Shown: positions 49,474 through 63,200, numbered from the stretch's first letter. The stretch is DNA of 64,000 nt from Trichoplax adhaerens (GCF_000150275.1 NW_002060945.1:321872-385871), one strand, 5' to 3'. The notes: generated from the sequence alone by a model not told the origin. Numbers and translations are program-made.

Positions 49474-52400
49474 CTAAATTTGCGGAGCCTTATCACGTTC
49501 TACATATTCGCTAAATAACCATTTCTGAGACGGACCATTGTTACAAGGATTTAAGACTACAAATTGTTCTTTACCACGATCTAAGCACCAGCCAGTTGGT
49601 GCATGACGCATCTCTCCTTTCTGCAAAGAGGAAATTTTTTGCATTTGTTAAAAAAAATCACAACATTACTGTACAGTAGATTGCTAACGTGGCTTATTCC
49701 TACCTTTGTATGTAGCCATTGTTGATTGCCTTTCATTGAGTGACAATCAAGCATTTTGACCTTACTACTCGGTTGAGAATTAGCGTAATCAAAACAGTTA
49801 TCGTCAACGATGATTTCCTCATTTTTAGTGTAAACCAGGTACTATAAAGATTGTAAAGTCAACATTTATGCGATGCAGTAATTGTTTTAAATAAATTAGT
49901 CAAGATTAGAAAGCTACTTGTAACAATTCTTACCTGATTACCCATTTGTTTATGACATTTATAAATGCCAATATAAGCATGTTCACCTGCACCGAGGGAA
50001 TCGATACAATCTCCGCTAGCGGGATTACGGAGCTAAATTTATAAATTAACGTAGGTTTTATCATATTGCCGTTAGATAAAAGCGATCGTTTACGCTGAGA
50101 TACTAGCTTCAGTACGTCTTGCACAATTATTCTGGTATAACAATTATAATTATGGCTATACATGTATTTAGATAAAGCTTTATCAGGCAAAGCGAAATAT
50201 TTCAATCAATTCATTTTATTGCTACGCCAAGATAAACATAACAGGTGATGTATGTTGTTCAAAATAGGAATAGTAAATTGCAACGTTTCACAAAAAAATA
50301 TTACACTAACCTCTCCTCTGGCAATAATTGAAGAGTTTGGTAGAAAAATCTCCGGAACTACATTCTTTATATACCAATCGAAGTTTTTGCATTTTAATTT
50401 TTTCCTTAATTCCAGTCGCTTAGAAATATCCCCAAAAGGATGACCTTTCAAGTGAGGTTGCCGCTTATAAAAGTATCGTTTATAGCCATCCATCCATACT
50501 TCAGCAACTCTTTGTAAGTTTTTACTTAAGGTTTCTCCAGTTCCTTTAGGAAAACTATAAGGCTGACTTTTCCGAAATACATGCCCTACATGAGAACAAG
50601 GAATGATCTCCAACTGACCACCGCACTGCCAAATCTATCATTTAAAAAAGTTTTCAGTATGATTAAGAGCTGAATCAAAACTAGTCGGAACAAATAGATT
50701 AATAATATCTTTTCTAGTACCCTAAATGATAGCTCTAAATTTTCACCGCCCCAAATTTCCATCTGTTTATCGTATAATCCGATGTCTTTAAAATACTGCG
50801 AATGAATCGTGAAAAGTCCACCAGCCATTGTTGGTGATCTAGCATAAATTTGTCAAATTTGGTAAATAGTATTTAATTTTGAAGTTATTCATGAATGCAT
50901 TGATATGATTTATTGCGGCCAGTAACAATTGATGAAGTCTTGTTAAGATTTCAAGAACATCTCTTGGGTAGAAATTTGTAAAGTTATAAATTGTACCTAA
51001 TTCCATCTGTTCGTGCAGCTCTTCTCTTATTTTCGTATTCCGGTACGGCTTTCCATCGGAAATTAAGGTTCCAATTAAAAGAGCCACGCACGTTCCCAGA
51101 GGAATATGTATACTCAAACGTTTCGTCGCTAATAACATCAATCTCAGGGCAAACAACTATCGTCCGATTCTGCATAATACGATACAGCAACGGCTCTAGC
51201 CATCCCACATTAGCCTCACAATGTGCATCAAGAAAAGTTACCGTAGGAGATGTTGCATGAGCAAAACCTACAAAAAGGTATCCAGAATAAATTAGTATTT
51301 CATATCGTAAGACTAGCTAGTTCGTGTTTGTAGCGCCCTCTATGTAGAGTATAAGGCGAATGCTACCGATAGGGATATTGTTAAGTAAAATCAATTTCAA
51401 ATGTAAAAGAGGAGCTTTTTGCTATCGACTGACCATTTAGTCTCGATCTTATCAAGCCTTCTCGTGCTTTATTCCTGACAATTTTGACTTTGGATAGCTT
51501 AGCGACATATTTTTCAAGAGTAGAATGCAATTCCTCTAAAATAACAAACCAAAGAGAAGGGACATCACTACAATGCAGACTAAATAGGTGTTAACATTGC
51601 TAACATTGCTAATATTCTCAGATACGAGTATATTCTACTTCTTGTCTGTATACGCTAAACTCATAGGCCACGTAGGTTATCATTTCTAACATGTTACATA
51701 AATAATTATTATAATGAAATAAATCAATATTTTACCGTATAGCTATGGTAACCCTACGTTTTCAATGTTTTGATATTTTATAGCAAATGTTACATTGACG
51801 CAGATAAAAGAAAAGAAAATACACTCTATTTTATAGCATAATGCACATATCAGTAGTCTTTCACTCTTGTTTAATATATACCATGATCGCTGCTATCGTC
51901 CACTAAAATAATTTCGCGTAATAATTCCGGTGGTGATCTATCTAAAACGCTGTGAACGGTGCGTAACAACGTCGACCATGCTTCATTGTGAAAGACAATT
52001 ATTACGCTTGTCTGGGGCAATTTATGAATAGGATATTTTAGACTGCTGCACCTATTTATTATTATTATTGCAATAAAAATAAGATTGAGTTATAGACGTA
52101 TCCAGGAAATCCAATGGAAAGGTTCCAAGTAGCTGTTTGTATAACACTATTTATCATTAACTTATCAAGGAGATCATTCATTACAATTTTTATGCCGCTA
52201 TGTAGATTGTAAGATACTGTCAATAATATTTTATTTGCACTATGTTCTACTGCATAGTCCAAGATATGTGTATGTCTACTCACTCCAATATTCGTGCATC
52301 TGGGAGTGATCGATGCAAGGATATTCGATCACTGGCCCATTGATTAAATCTATTTCTTTGAAATAACTTGCGGCTCTCCTCCTGATACTCTGGAGGTACA

Positions 52401-52591
52401 ATTACACCCCTTCCATTTTCACCGGGTTCACTTAAGCCAAATAAGCCTTGTCCAGCAGCACCCATCAAATCTGGCCGTGCTCGTCTGTTAGCACTGCCTA
52501 TCGTAGCAATAATGACGATGAAGGCTATCACCAAGCAAGTAGCGATCAGAATCAATACAATACGTCGTGCATTTCTCTTCCACAGCATCAT
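49474..52591 (-). CDS. Polypeptide N-acetylgalactosaminyltransferase A
   Basis: Nine coding exons on the minus strand encode a Golgi type II membrane enzyme that starts mucin-type O-glycosylation by adding GalNAc from UDP-GalNAc to Ser or Thr. Exon 1 (52591-52284, two adjacent Met codons possible as start) has a short basic cytoplasmic end, then a membrane anchor ([19 protein letters not shown]) and stem. The catalytic domain shows [20 protein letters not shown], the DxH metal site in FLDAHCE (codons at 51221-51229), FNWNLNFRW and [11 protein letters not shown]. The ricin-type lectin domain follows, with CIDSLG, then NQQW and SQKW repeats, ending KAPQI. Junctions at exons 1-4 fall in phases 2, 1, 1 and 2, the same as in paralogue B. 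Which GALNT number it matches cannot be told by eye. Confidence 0.93.
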
Positions 52592-54594
52592 CTTGGAGAA
52601 ATACGCGTAGTTCGAAAGAGTTTGGCCAATGTTTATTGCTACAGAATAGAATGATAACTGATTATACAGTTTGAGTGAAGTTAGACTTTTATACTGTTTG
52701 TATGTTAATATCGCATTGAAAGTGTGTAGATTATTTTTGATACCTTTTACCTTTACGATCACAAAGTTATCTAGACTAGATACTCCATATATGTGTACAC
52801 ATCTACGGAGAAGTCAAAAATGAATTATAATTGTTGCCACATTTATATACAATATCGGTAACGATCGACATTCTACTCAAAGTCTAAGCTGCAGTAAATT
52901 ACAAAGGAAATTGTTCTACATTTGTCGTATATAAAATATCAATCTTGTTGAGAGTTACTCCTTTCTAGAAGAGTATAGCAAGACAATGTGGTTCATTTTA
53001 ACAAAATCGGAGGTGGACTTTTATCGCGATATGATTAGACTAGTATTATACCGTTGTTCCTCTTATTGGGAAGCGTGTATACTTGTGGATATATCACCGT
53101 ATATTGTACAGTATCTTCAACTTGTTTTTATTGTACGACATTTCTTCATCATCATCGCACTATCATTATAGTATAGTATTGCAGAGTAACCGTATCGATA
53201 GATTTCTAACATTAAGAGGCTTCGAAATCTGTCTATATACAGACTACTGTATGCACATGCTGTCGATATTATGGTATTCACAATGCACATCTCTGTGCTT
53301 CGTTCCCTTATTTTAAAGCATACACGTACTCATATATGGAATCAATGTGGAGCCGTAGAAGAGAGGCTAACATGATATGACCATGATGGTCATATTATGT
53401 CTTAGTATTTATTCTAATTCCTACATACTATGCAGTTAGTTGAAGTGTCTAAAGCTGTCCACTGTACAGTAGATTAATATGTGTAGGTATCAGTAGTTTT
53501 TTGAATTGTAACATGTTCTCATATCATGAGGTATACGTGCATTTGAGTAACTGACCAATTTCTCGTACAGTCATAAAGAATAGTTAACGGACGTAGTAGA
53601 TTAGACATCGATACGATGCGCAGGAATAAAGCAACGAATGCTAACTTTACGATTGTATACTGTTGTGAAGGTACAGCTCGCTAGTCCATGATATCATTGT
53701 CAACGTTGTATAATACAGTAACGATGTTAGGCATGATTGATTTTGCAATGCTAGCGAGAAGAATTATGAATGATGCATTTAGTACCTGATTTCAATCCTT
53801 TTCGATTATCGAGTGGGATGGCAGATTACTGTGAAGCATAATCTCTTGTAGTCGCTATCCTCTTCAAATATTCAAGTGTAGAAGAATATGACATTACTAC
53901 AGGAGTGGAGTTTATTGCATCGATGGATAGATACCAATCCCGACGAATTGACTACAAGGTAGAGAGTTAATTGCGGATTTTATACTAATGATCCAATAGT
54001 AGTCGTCTTGCAACTCTGTAATCGGTGGAACAGTTATCGACCATAGACCACGGAAAGTACCAGCTTGCAGGGAGGAATTTAGCAATATTCTCCTGTAATA
54101 GGCGTTTTCCGTTGTCACTTTAATGAATTCTAAATAACAGCCGTAACCATTAGGATTTATGGCATGACGTTAGAATGTCAAATAGAAAGATCGATTTAAT
54201 AATTGCAGTCGGTAGGGTATTCCATACCTATTATAATGGTTAACTAACGCATCTATTAATTGATGAACTATAAATAATTAATTGATGTGCACCTGCAGAA
54301 AGTACGAGTCACAGTCCTACGCTGATCTACTTGCTTTCCCAGGTACAATGATCGCTATAATTGTCAATAGTATAGGAAGCTTAAGACTAGAGAGAACCAA
54401 ATCAAGACTTTGAATATATCTCAACTAATGAATTTCTAATGGTAAAGATTGAAATAAAATTTGCAAAGGGGAGCTAGAGCTAAGTGATGCTAAACGGCCA
54501 AGCAAAAGTTTTGGGGCTAACTGGACACTGGACACTGGACAGCCGCCAGGGGTGTCATCAGAAATAGGAGGGAAGGAAAAGCGAGTCAACCGCC

Positions 54595-54840
54595 ATACTA
54601 TACAGTAGAGCCTGTACTATAGTGCGAGCTGTTATTTCTATGGCTGTAGTGTACAACACTAGACAAGCCGAAGCACAACTGTGGACATAGCCGTGTCGCT
54701 TAGAGTATCTTGATGTGCAGTACATTATACTGTAGACCACTGTACTATATACTGTACTATACAGTATAAACACCTATCTCATACAGTACTGTTCAGTATA
54801 TAGCACAGTATGGAGATTTAAACGACTGTACAGTATACGC
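54595..54840. repeat. TACTGTACAGTA-type palindrome cluster
   Basis: Repeated ATACTGTAC, CTATACAGTA and GTACAGTATA units occur over about 240 bp, with non-repetitive sequence between them. The cluster is less perfect than those near 33.1 and 35.6 kb. Confidence 0.7.
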
Positions 54841-54936
54841 GCTGCATTGGACGTTTGTCATCCTTGATTCATCCAACATTCATGAACTACTAACTACTTC
54901 CTAGGGAAGTAGTTTAGGAAGAAGTTTGTTATCCAT

Positions 54937-54978
54937 GATCGAGGTAAGAGAAGAAGCTTTTTTTCTCTTACCTCGATC
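54937..54978. repeat. Perfect 15-bp inverted repeat with 12-nt loop
   Basis: GATCGAGGTAAGAGA (54937-54951) is followed after 12 nt by its exact reverse complement TCTCTTACCTCGATC (54964-54978). A second, shorter inverted repeat, AACTACTTCC-TAG-GGAAGTAGTT, lies just upstream at about 54890-54912. Confidence 0.9.
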
Positions 54979-55966
54979 AGGGTACATGCCTCTCCTGACC
55001 GTAGTTATATTGATGGATAACTTGACTACCAGTGGAAGAGATCAATCCGTGCCATGCGCCTGGAGTATTTGGGCACGTGTTATTGTTCATGTTGTACGAT
55101 GGCCAAGAAGCAAGAAGTTCAATATCTTCAACTGGTAGCAACGCCATTTGATATCGACAAGTCTGGGATAGTGAGGACGAGAAACCCTTCTTCCAATTAA
55201 GGGTCTCTTATAAGTACTCTCCACTCGATTGACAGTTGTAACTAGGGCATGCTACTGATCGATCATCATGGACTTGATGATCCCTTCGCTGATGACATCA
55301 CTTTCGCTCACAATCAGTCTTACTCCTCTTACTGTGCAAGTGTGCATGACCAATTGACCATCTACTGTACACTTTCGTAGACTGCATCAGCATGGATGAA
55401 TAGCAACGACGTTGATCATGTCTTGCGTATGGCGTAGTACTGTATAAAGCGTTCGCCAAAATGCTTTCGCCATATTAATATAGGGCTGCTGTGCTATGGA
55501 CTATTTCAACATAAGTATGTACATCGAGAAGTTCATGATTGTACTGTACAATGTACATTGTTATGGAGTAGTCGATGGCAGTAGCAATATCCCACTCCTC
55601 CAATTTGGATCGACTTCTATAATCTTGTCGTACTGTTGATACTATGAGAGCATCCATTCGTCGCTATGCAATCATAATGGAAAGTCAATGGAAATTGATT
55701 GTCTAAAACTTCTATACATGAATATTGAGTAGTCATTCTTCTACCTTCAGTACTGTAGCTCTATAGAGCAGACATCAGTAACAGTAAGGGCTGGATCGTA
55801 AAGGCACATTGCCTACTACTTTGTTGCAATCTTGACTTTAGTCTATAAAAAGTGGAGGAGTTGGATATTACTGTTGATGCGCACAAACTACGAAACATTT
55901 TGTCATCAAGTAGTACTATAAATGGCAGTCCCATCGACTACTACTGTACACTGTACACTGTGCACA

Positions 55967-56375
55967 CAGCATATTAGATGCATCGAGTAGTCCATGATGA
56001 CTCAACATTTACATTGCCATGGAGTAAAGTAGTAGATGGCAGTTACCGGTAGTCATGATTACCCATTCATTGATCATGGACGACTAAAAGGAGTATCCTT
56101 GTCTCTTTCTTTCTTTTTACTGTAATCTCTGGCATGGAGTAGTCTACTGTACAGTATATTAGATGCATTAAGTAGTCCATCACAACTCAGCATTGTCATG
56201 GAATAGTAGATGGCAATACCAGTAGTTCGTGACTGTACATTGTCATGGAATAATGTAGAAGATGGCAGTTACCAGTCGTCCATGACCCATTAATCATGGA
56301 CGACTAAAAAGGAGAGGAGCATCCATCTTTCTTTCTTTCATTTTACTGCAGCACAGTGTACAGTGTACAGTGTCA
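55967..56375. repeat. Diverged tandem duplication of about 190-200 bp
   Basis: The block TATTAGATGCAT-(C/T)-(G/A)AGTAGTCCAT recurs at about 55970 and 56158. In both copies it is followed by a TAGATGGCA block, ATCATGGACGACTAAAA (56083 and 56291) and a TCTTTCTTTC tract ahead of a TGTACAG motif. GTACAGT-type palindromes lie between and after the copies. Confidence 0.8.
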
Positions 56376-56773
56376 TGAAGTAACACTGCACTGTACAGTA
56401 CTGTACGCCAGCCAGTTGCAATTCCATACAGTACCGTATAGCCCAAAGTGCTCGGGAGTCTGTCGTTACATACTGTCTGTCTGTATAGTACAATAAGTGG
56501 ACGCTAGGACGGCATGGTATAGTACAGTATAGAAGAAAGTAATTCGACTTTCAAGCGTCATACTGTAGCAGCAGCCTGCATGATGGACGACATGGATGCA
56601 CCATGTCGTCAAGCATTTGCCATCATTAGTCAGTAGCGGATAAATCATCAAACTAGTCCATCGTTTCATTGATTGTGGGTTAAGGTAAATAGAGCCTAGG
56701 GCATCTTAGGTAGCTTGGATAGACAAGGAATTGATTGATTCTTGAAAGTGCAGCAAGACACTCCAATCACAAG

Positions 56774-59700
56774 ATGATTTTCGGCTTACGTTCTATTAAA
56801 CGCTATTTAGTGCTAGCTGTTACAATCTTGGCTATCGTAACCATGGTAGTTCAATTCTATCTATGGTATAGCGAAGAAACAATTAGCGATATCATCTGGG
56901 TTGATAACCGACATAGACAGCATACTGTTGTCTTTAGGAAAGGCTCGAATAGCACTATTGTCATGATGCCTGCATTTCGACCCACACTACCTCATTACCG
57001 ACGTAATAGCTACGGTGAAAATGGCCAAGCTGTAGTCGTTCCTGCTGTATATAAGGAAGAAAGCGATCGATTATTTTCCAGAAATCGTTTCAATCAATGG
57101 GCAAGTGATCGCATTTCATTACATAGGACTTTACCTGATCAACGACCGGCTGCGTAAGTATGATAGCATGAGTTTATTTAGATATGGATCAATGCATTGA
57201 TTGATCCACAACAGATAACCTACTCAAGTTAGTAAGTTATTCGACACAACGAGGGGACAACAGTTTGATCAAGACAGTCACAAAATTGAAAGCATGAAAT
57301 TGAAATCGCTCTACAATACAAACAGTAAATCATTGGTCAACACAAAGAAGCTTCAATTTTATACCTCCAATGTCAATGATCAATCTCTTTTCATCCTATC
57401 TTGCTTGCCATGCTCTACTCTAGCCAATGGTAGGCATGTTTGATATACTGTAGAGTTGAAAGATGAAACATGGAGACACCAATCCAAGCAGATAGAAATC
57501 ACTCTATTTGTACAATACAAACAGTTCATTACTTGTTAACGGAAATAAGCTTCAATTTTATACCATCAACGTTAGTGTCAATATCTTTTCATCCTATTTT
57601 GCTATATTGTACTCCTTTCAATATTAGGCATGTTAATCAAAGATTTACATGTTGAACTGACGAATAGACGCAGATAGAATGGACTTAAAATGAGAAAACA
57701 GTCACATCTGTAATAGAATTGTTGTTGATATCAATAATACCCTAACTAGTCTAGTTCAAGTTTTTTACTTAATGAATCTTGGCTGACATCGTCATTTTAA
57801 ATTCTCAAAAAATGATCTTGATTCATTCGCACATTATCCTTCTATATTGTTGAATTAATGAATTGTACATAGAAAATGTATTGTAAAGTAATTGTGGATA
57901 ATATCAATATACATATTACAGATGTAGAAAACAACTCTTTCCTACCAATCTTCCACCAGCAAGTCTTGTTATCGTTTTCCATAACGAGGCATGGTCGACT
58001 CTATTACGAACAGTGCATAGTGTCCTGGATAGGTCTGATCCTCGCTTAATGCGAGAAATTATTCTTGTCGATGATTGTAGTGAGATTAAAGGCCACGGTA
58101 GGAAAATAACTTACTTTCCAATCAACTATCAACTCAATGTGATTCAACTTTATATTTAAATTTCCTCGTATTATTTTAGAGGAACTTCAAGCTCCACTTG
58201 AAAAATACATTCAAAAATTGAAAATTGTCAAATTGGTGCGAAATAAAAAGCGCCAAGGATTGATTCGTGCAAGATTAAGAGGTAAGAATCAATGACAACG
58301 GTAGAAACTAGAAGCGAGTATAGATATCTTAAATACGCGATGTTGTTTCATACTATACAATCAGCAAATCGAAATGACTAGATGGGCATGCTGTACTTTA
58401 TCACGCTACAGCAACTTCAAAAATAAATAACCATTGAAACCAAAATTAGAGGATAATAACATGTTTTCTATACCGATATATACTAGGGTACAAGGAAGTA
58501 ACCTCACCAGTTATTGTATTCCTTGACGCACATTGCGAGGTCGTTGATGGCTGGCTAGAACCACTACTTGCGAGGATACATGAAAATCGTTCTAACGTCG
58601 TCTGTCCAGAAATTGACGTAATTAGCTTTGAAAACTTTGGCTATAGTTATGCTTCAGGAATTCGTGGAGTATTTAATTGGAATTTACATTTTCGTTGGCG
58701 CACCCTTCCTGCAGTAGAACAACAACGTCGAAAATCCGTCATTGATCCTATTCGGTTTGTTTCAATGTCAACAATTTATGATTCTAATCATTCCATTGAT
58801 CCATCCCACTCTACTCTGCATACAACTAGATAAAAGATAATATTACTCATCTATTTTTATACTATTATCTGAACAATTTTAGATCTCCTACCATGGCTGG
58901 TGGTTTATTTGCAATCCATAAGAAATATTTTGAAGATATCGGTTTATATGACGATGAAATGGATATCTGGGGAGGAGAAAATTTAGAAATGTCATTTCGG
59001 GTACAAATACGATCATAAAAACTTTTCTTTGATCAAAAAATTTTTTTACTACTACTAGATATCAATTGGAAGAGTTAAAAGCAATACGAGTACACACTTA
59101 AGATTGAACAAATAGAAAAGCTACATCTTAATAATGATTTTAAAATCCTATCATACGCGTAGATTTGGCAATGTGGCGGTAACTTAGAAATTATTCCATG
59201 CTCCCATGTTGGCCATGTTTTCCGCAAAAGTCAACCTTACACCTTTCCCAAAGGTGCTGGTGAGACATTAAACAAAAACTTACAGCGCGTCGCCGAAGTG
59301 TGGATGGATAACTATAAAGATATCTTTTACAATCGATTTCCAAACTTACGCCAGCATAGCTATGGCGATATTAGCAAGCGTATAGAATTACGAAAAAAGT
59401 TAAAATGTAAAAGTTTTGACTGGTATTTAAAGAACGTTTTTACAGATGTACAATATCCTGATATGATCTTTCTGGCTAAAGGAGAGGTATCTTCAAATTG
59501 ATAATGCAAAAAATACTTCACTCGAATTTATTTACTGTACTGTACATTATTGCATACAGCCATATGTACTTATTTACTAGCTGTTGATCAATTACTTAAT
59601 AGTATTATATCGTTCATCTATCAGCTTCGTAATCCTAGTACCGGCTACTGTCTCGACTCTATGGGTAATAAAGAATATGCCGATATTGGGATTTATCCTT

Positions 59701-60228
59701 GTCATGGCCAAGGTGGCAACCAAGTATGTTGATTATCATCAAACTGATTAACTTTAAGCTCCTAGTTATATTGAAAGGAATATTTGATACTATAATATAC
59801 TATTTGTGTATGTGATCGTAATACAATTCAATAACTCCACTATTACCATTTTTGATTGTAGTTGTTAACATACACTATTCGTAAGGAATTGGAAATGGAT
59901 GAAGTATGTTTAGATGCACTCTCAAGACGTGTTGCAGGAACAGTAAAAATGGCACCATGCCATAGAAAAAAAGGCACACAACTTTGGGAGCACAAAGAAG
60001 TTAGTAATGATACTAATAAATCCATTTAGCAATATTTATTCTAGCATACGGCAGCTATCGATCTAACAGTTCTTTCATTACTAGGGTGGACAGGTGAGAA
60101 ATCCAGAAACGAATTTATGTATCGATAAGGGTACAGGAAGTCATGTCACCCTGCAGCTATGTAGCGATGTCGATTCACAGAAATGGTCATTCGCCCGATA
60201 TTATTCTGATGTTACTCCGGTTCCATAG
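56774..60228 (+). CDS. Polypeptide N-acetylgalactosaminyltransferase B
   Basis: Nine coding exons: 56774-57153, 57922-58097, 58180-58281, 58487 to about 58757, 58883 to about 59000, about 59162-59486, about 59624-59723, about 59862-59998, and a last exon ending at 60228. It is a Golgi type II enzyme like paralogue A, starting with a basic end and a membrane anchor ([21 protein letters not shown]). Exon 1 ends with the same [16 protein letters not shown] block as A. The catalytic domain has [20 protein letters not shown], the DxH metal site in FLDAHCE (58525-58533), FNWNLHFRW and [11 protein letters not shown], followed by AEVWMD. The lectin domain has YCLDSMG, VCLDAL and LCIDKG repeats, closing with SQKWSF. 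The stem is longer than in A. The ATG at 56774 precedes the basic/hydrophobic anchor; frame upstream of it has no ATG. Confidence 0.93.
57296..57660. repeat. Two-copy diverged tandem duplication in intron 1 of GalNAc-transferase B
   Basis: GAAATCGCTCTACAATACAAACAG at about 57302 matches GAAATCACTCT...GTACAATACAAACAG at about 57495. In both copies AAGCTTCAATTTTATACC, then GTCAAT, TCTTTTCATCCTAT and TAGGCATGTT follow in order. The period is about 190-200 bp. Confidence 0.85.
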
Positions 60229-63200
60229 ATAGATTTTTTTTATTTCTAAAATAACTATAGTATAGAAACTTTCCAAAAATGTTAATACTCGATGATATTC
60301 TATTCCGATCAGCATACTTTTGCGGTATATTTGTTCAACAACAGTATCTACACAGCCGGCTTTTTAGAAAGTCGGTTTATTCCTAAGTAGTTAATATGAG
60401 AGGAGAATTATGTTTTATTGCTATTACAAAGATTAAAGATTAATATTTTGATACATACAGTACGTATATATTACAGGCAATATGCTCGTACCCATTATGC
60501 GAGCAATGACTACTACTAAAAATTTAGTAGTCCCTGATGCGAGTACATGGCATATAAATATCAGAGGAGAGCAGATTTATTCTATTTGTCTATAAGATGG
60601 ATGAAATAACTAACATCATCTTCATCTACTGTAATAATATACAGATAAAATGATGTTACTAGGTTGCATTTTACTATTATGTACTGTACATGTAGCTAGG
60701 CGACAATGACAGAATTTTCTTCTCATTTTATGATATGATATTATACTAATTCCGTTAATATATCTATCGCTTAATGAAGTTGATTTTTAGATGGAATTGC
60801 GCTTAAGATAGCACTTTAATCGCTTCCTTTGTTTCTGTCTTAATTTTCCCCCTTTATTGATTAACGTGCTGACTGAATGAGACATAAAGGAAATTCATGT
60901 ATACTTCTTATATATCTAAATTTGGCAAATTGTATTATTATTAAGTATCCCTTTGTGAACGTGTGTGCATAAATGGGAATTATATTATTGATTAATAAGT
61001 TAATGTGTAATGATTTTACATTGTCAGTAGCTTAATGCCGATATCTTATAAATAATCGGAATTATCTACGCCAACAGATTTTTGTGTTAAAATAGCCGTA
61101 AGTTTATCGCCTGTCGAAATTGGAGAGATCATTTGTGTCCATATTATCTAAGCTTAATTTGGGTATAGATGTAACCACAACTTCAATCTTTTTGATGTTT
61201 GAATTATGGTGTGCAATGACTATCTCTATAAACATATATGTTCGTTATAATGCCTATGAAATTATTTTACATCTGCTGATAGCGAAAAATAAAAATGGAT
61301 ACATCAATGCACTCGTGTTAATGTATTGTGGCGCTTCGTACTGACATTGAAAAAGGTGCAATGAGTTTTCATTGGTCGAAAAATGATCGCGTGTAAACAT
61401 TAAAAAATGCAGTATAACTTTAAATTAAATAATCTTGTGAATAAATTTCTATTATATGCTGAAGTACTTTTGTAATATATCTTTTGATAGAAAGTATTCG
61501 TTATTTTAATTATTATTGTCGGAAAACCTTTCGTAAACGATTCTCTACCACGAAAACGGACAAAGATATCCAAATGAAAGATGCTATTCGGGTCTATATA
61601 AATCCTTTAGAATTGAAATAAAGTTAAAATATTATTCTGATCACAAATATATATTATACACACATATTCAAGCATGCTATGCAACGCATATATTTTAAAA
61701 CTGTTTATCGGTACTTACACTTAATAAGCTGTGTTAAAAATAAATTGAAAGCCTACTAATATTTAATTTCATGATTTGTATCTCTACACTCGTATGTCAT
61801 AAATTAATGAATGCTAATATCTTTCATAACTAGTTCTAGCACATTATGCTTAAATTAAAGAAGTTTAAAATATTAATAACATAATCCTGTTTCAATTTAT
61901 TTATTCATTAAATAAACATATCGAATACAAAAATTAGAACTACATGTCCACGTAAAAATATCATAGTAATGCTAAGCTAAATGTAGCTTTTTATGTGATT
62001 CAATTAGGTAAAAGCCTCTTTAAAGAAACATTGTCTATTTACAGACGAAGTTTACATATTATCGACTAATAAGATGAAATGGTACATACGTATTTAGATA
62101 GGAAAAAAAATAACGCAAATGAAATGAATTAAAAAATAGGAGAACAATCAAGTGCTATGTCTTCGCATATTGTTATAAAAAACTATTACTGCAATCAATT
62201 CTGTACAATATTAATTATCTCTGCTACGGCTACTGTGTCTGTAACATTTTAAATCACAAAGCAGCAATAGAAGAAGATTTATAAATATTGGATATTATCA
62301 CTTTTTACATTAACTTCCTGCACATTAAAAGATCATTCGTCATGACGGCATATATAGACGTGATCATCGCTAAATTACCCATGGCTAAATTCCCCAAATT
62401 TACTATGCATCAATTTTTCTACTGACATAAAAGTATGGCCTTACAATGCTGTCGTAGCGAAGCTACTAAATAAACTATAGTTCTAGTTATTGTTGTCAAC
62501 ATGTTTGCAGAAGTTAAAAATAGATACTTGTTAAAATGGGAATAATTTTAAAAGAAACTAATTTTGTACTGTCATTATAATATTATATCAATTTAGTTTT
62601 CCGCAGAACTATAATAATTGTAGAATTTTCCACTCGTATACAAAATCTCGTAAGTTGTAAGTAATAAATGCGATTTGAATACAGTACTATTATTTAAGAT
62701 CTCAAGATCGTAAAAATATAAGGTGCACGTAAAATAGCCTCACAATTCTTGTAAAAGTTATAGAAAATTTTATCTACCAGGGCTAGTTATATACAACTGA
62801 TTCAATTTGATACAGAACCAGTATAAAATCTGTTATATTCCGAGTCTTTTGTGACTAAATTGCGCCCAGTTGAAGAAGTAAATTTAGTTACAATTACAAT
62901 AATATTCATACTTTCTACATCCATACTGTCTTGAAAGAAAATAGAGGTGATGATAACTTAAACAATATTCTACTAATGATTTCTAAGGTGAAATGAAATA
63001 AGAGCTAGTTATAAATCTAAATTTGTAACCAAAGTATTAAATTACAATCTGTAAATTAAATACTACAAGTCTACTGTAAGGCCTATCCTCCCCGATATCG
63101 ACCTACAATACGATACGAAACACTAATGATATTACTGTCGTCAGAAGATTGCCGTAAACTATACATCTCTCTAGATTAAACTATTAAAGCATAGAAATCT

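Larger units (their letters stand above)
52592..56773. other. Divergent spacer between the two GalNAc-transferase genes
   Basis: About 4.2 kb with no convincing gene. It holds TACTGTAC-type arrays, a 15-bp perfect hairpin and a diverged tandem duplication, each listed separately. Short frames at 52986-53316, 53912-54118, 54926-55138 and 55475-55657 have no motif and no splice context. Confidence 0.6.

Noticed and set aside
52986-53316. Two overlapping frames with hydrophobic stretches
   Set aside because: Hydrophobicity follows from the AT-rich codons; no ATG context, splice sites or homology support a gene.
54926-55138. 70-codon frame starting in the 15-bp hairpin
   Set aside because: It begins within the inverted repeat, has no motif and no partner exon.
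61120-61344. 74-codon frame in the right-end spacer
   Set aside because: Random-looking composition with no domain, and the surrounding stretch lacks any exon pattern.
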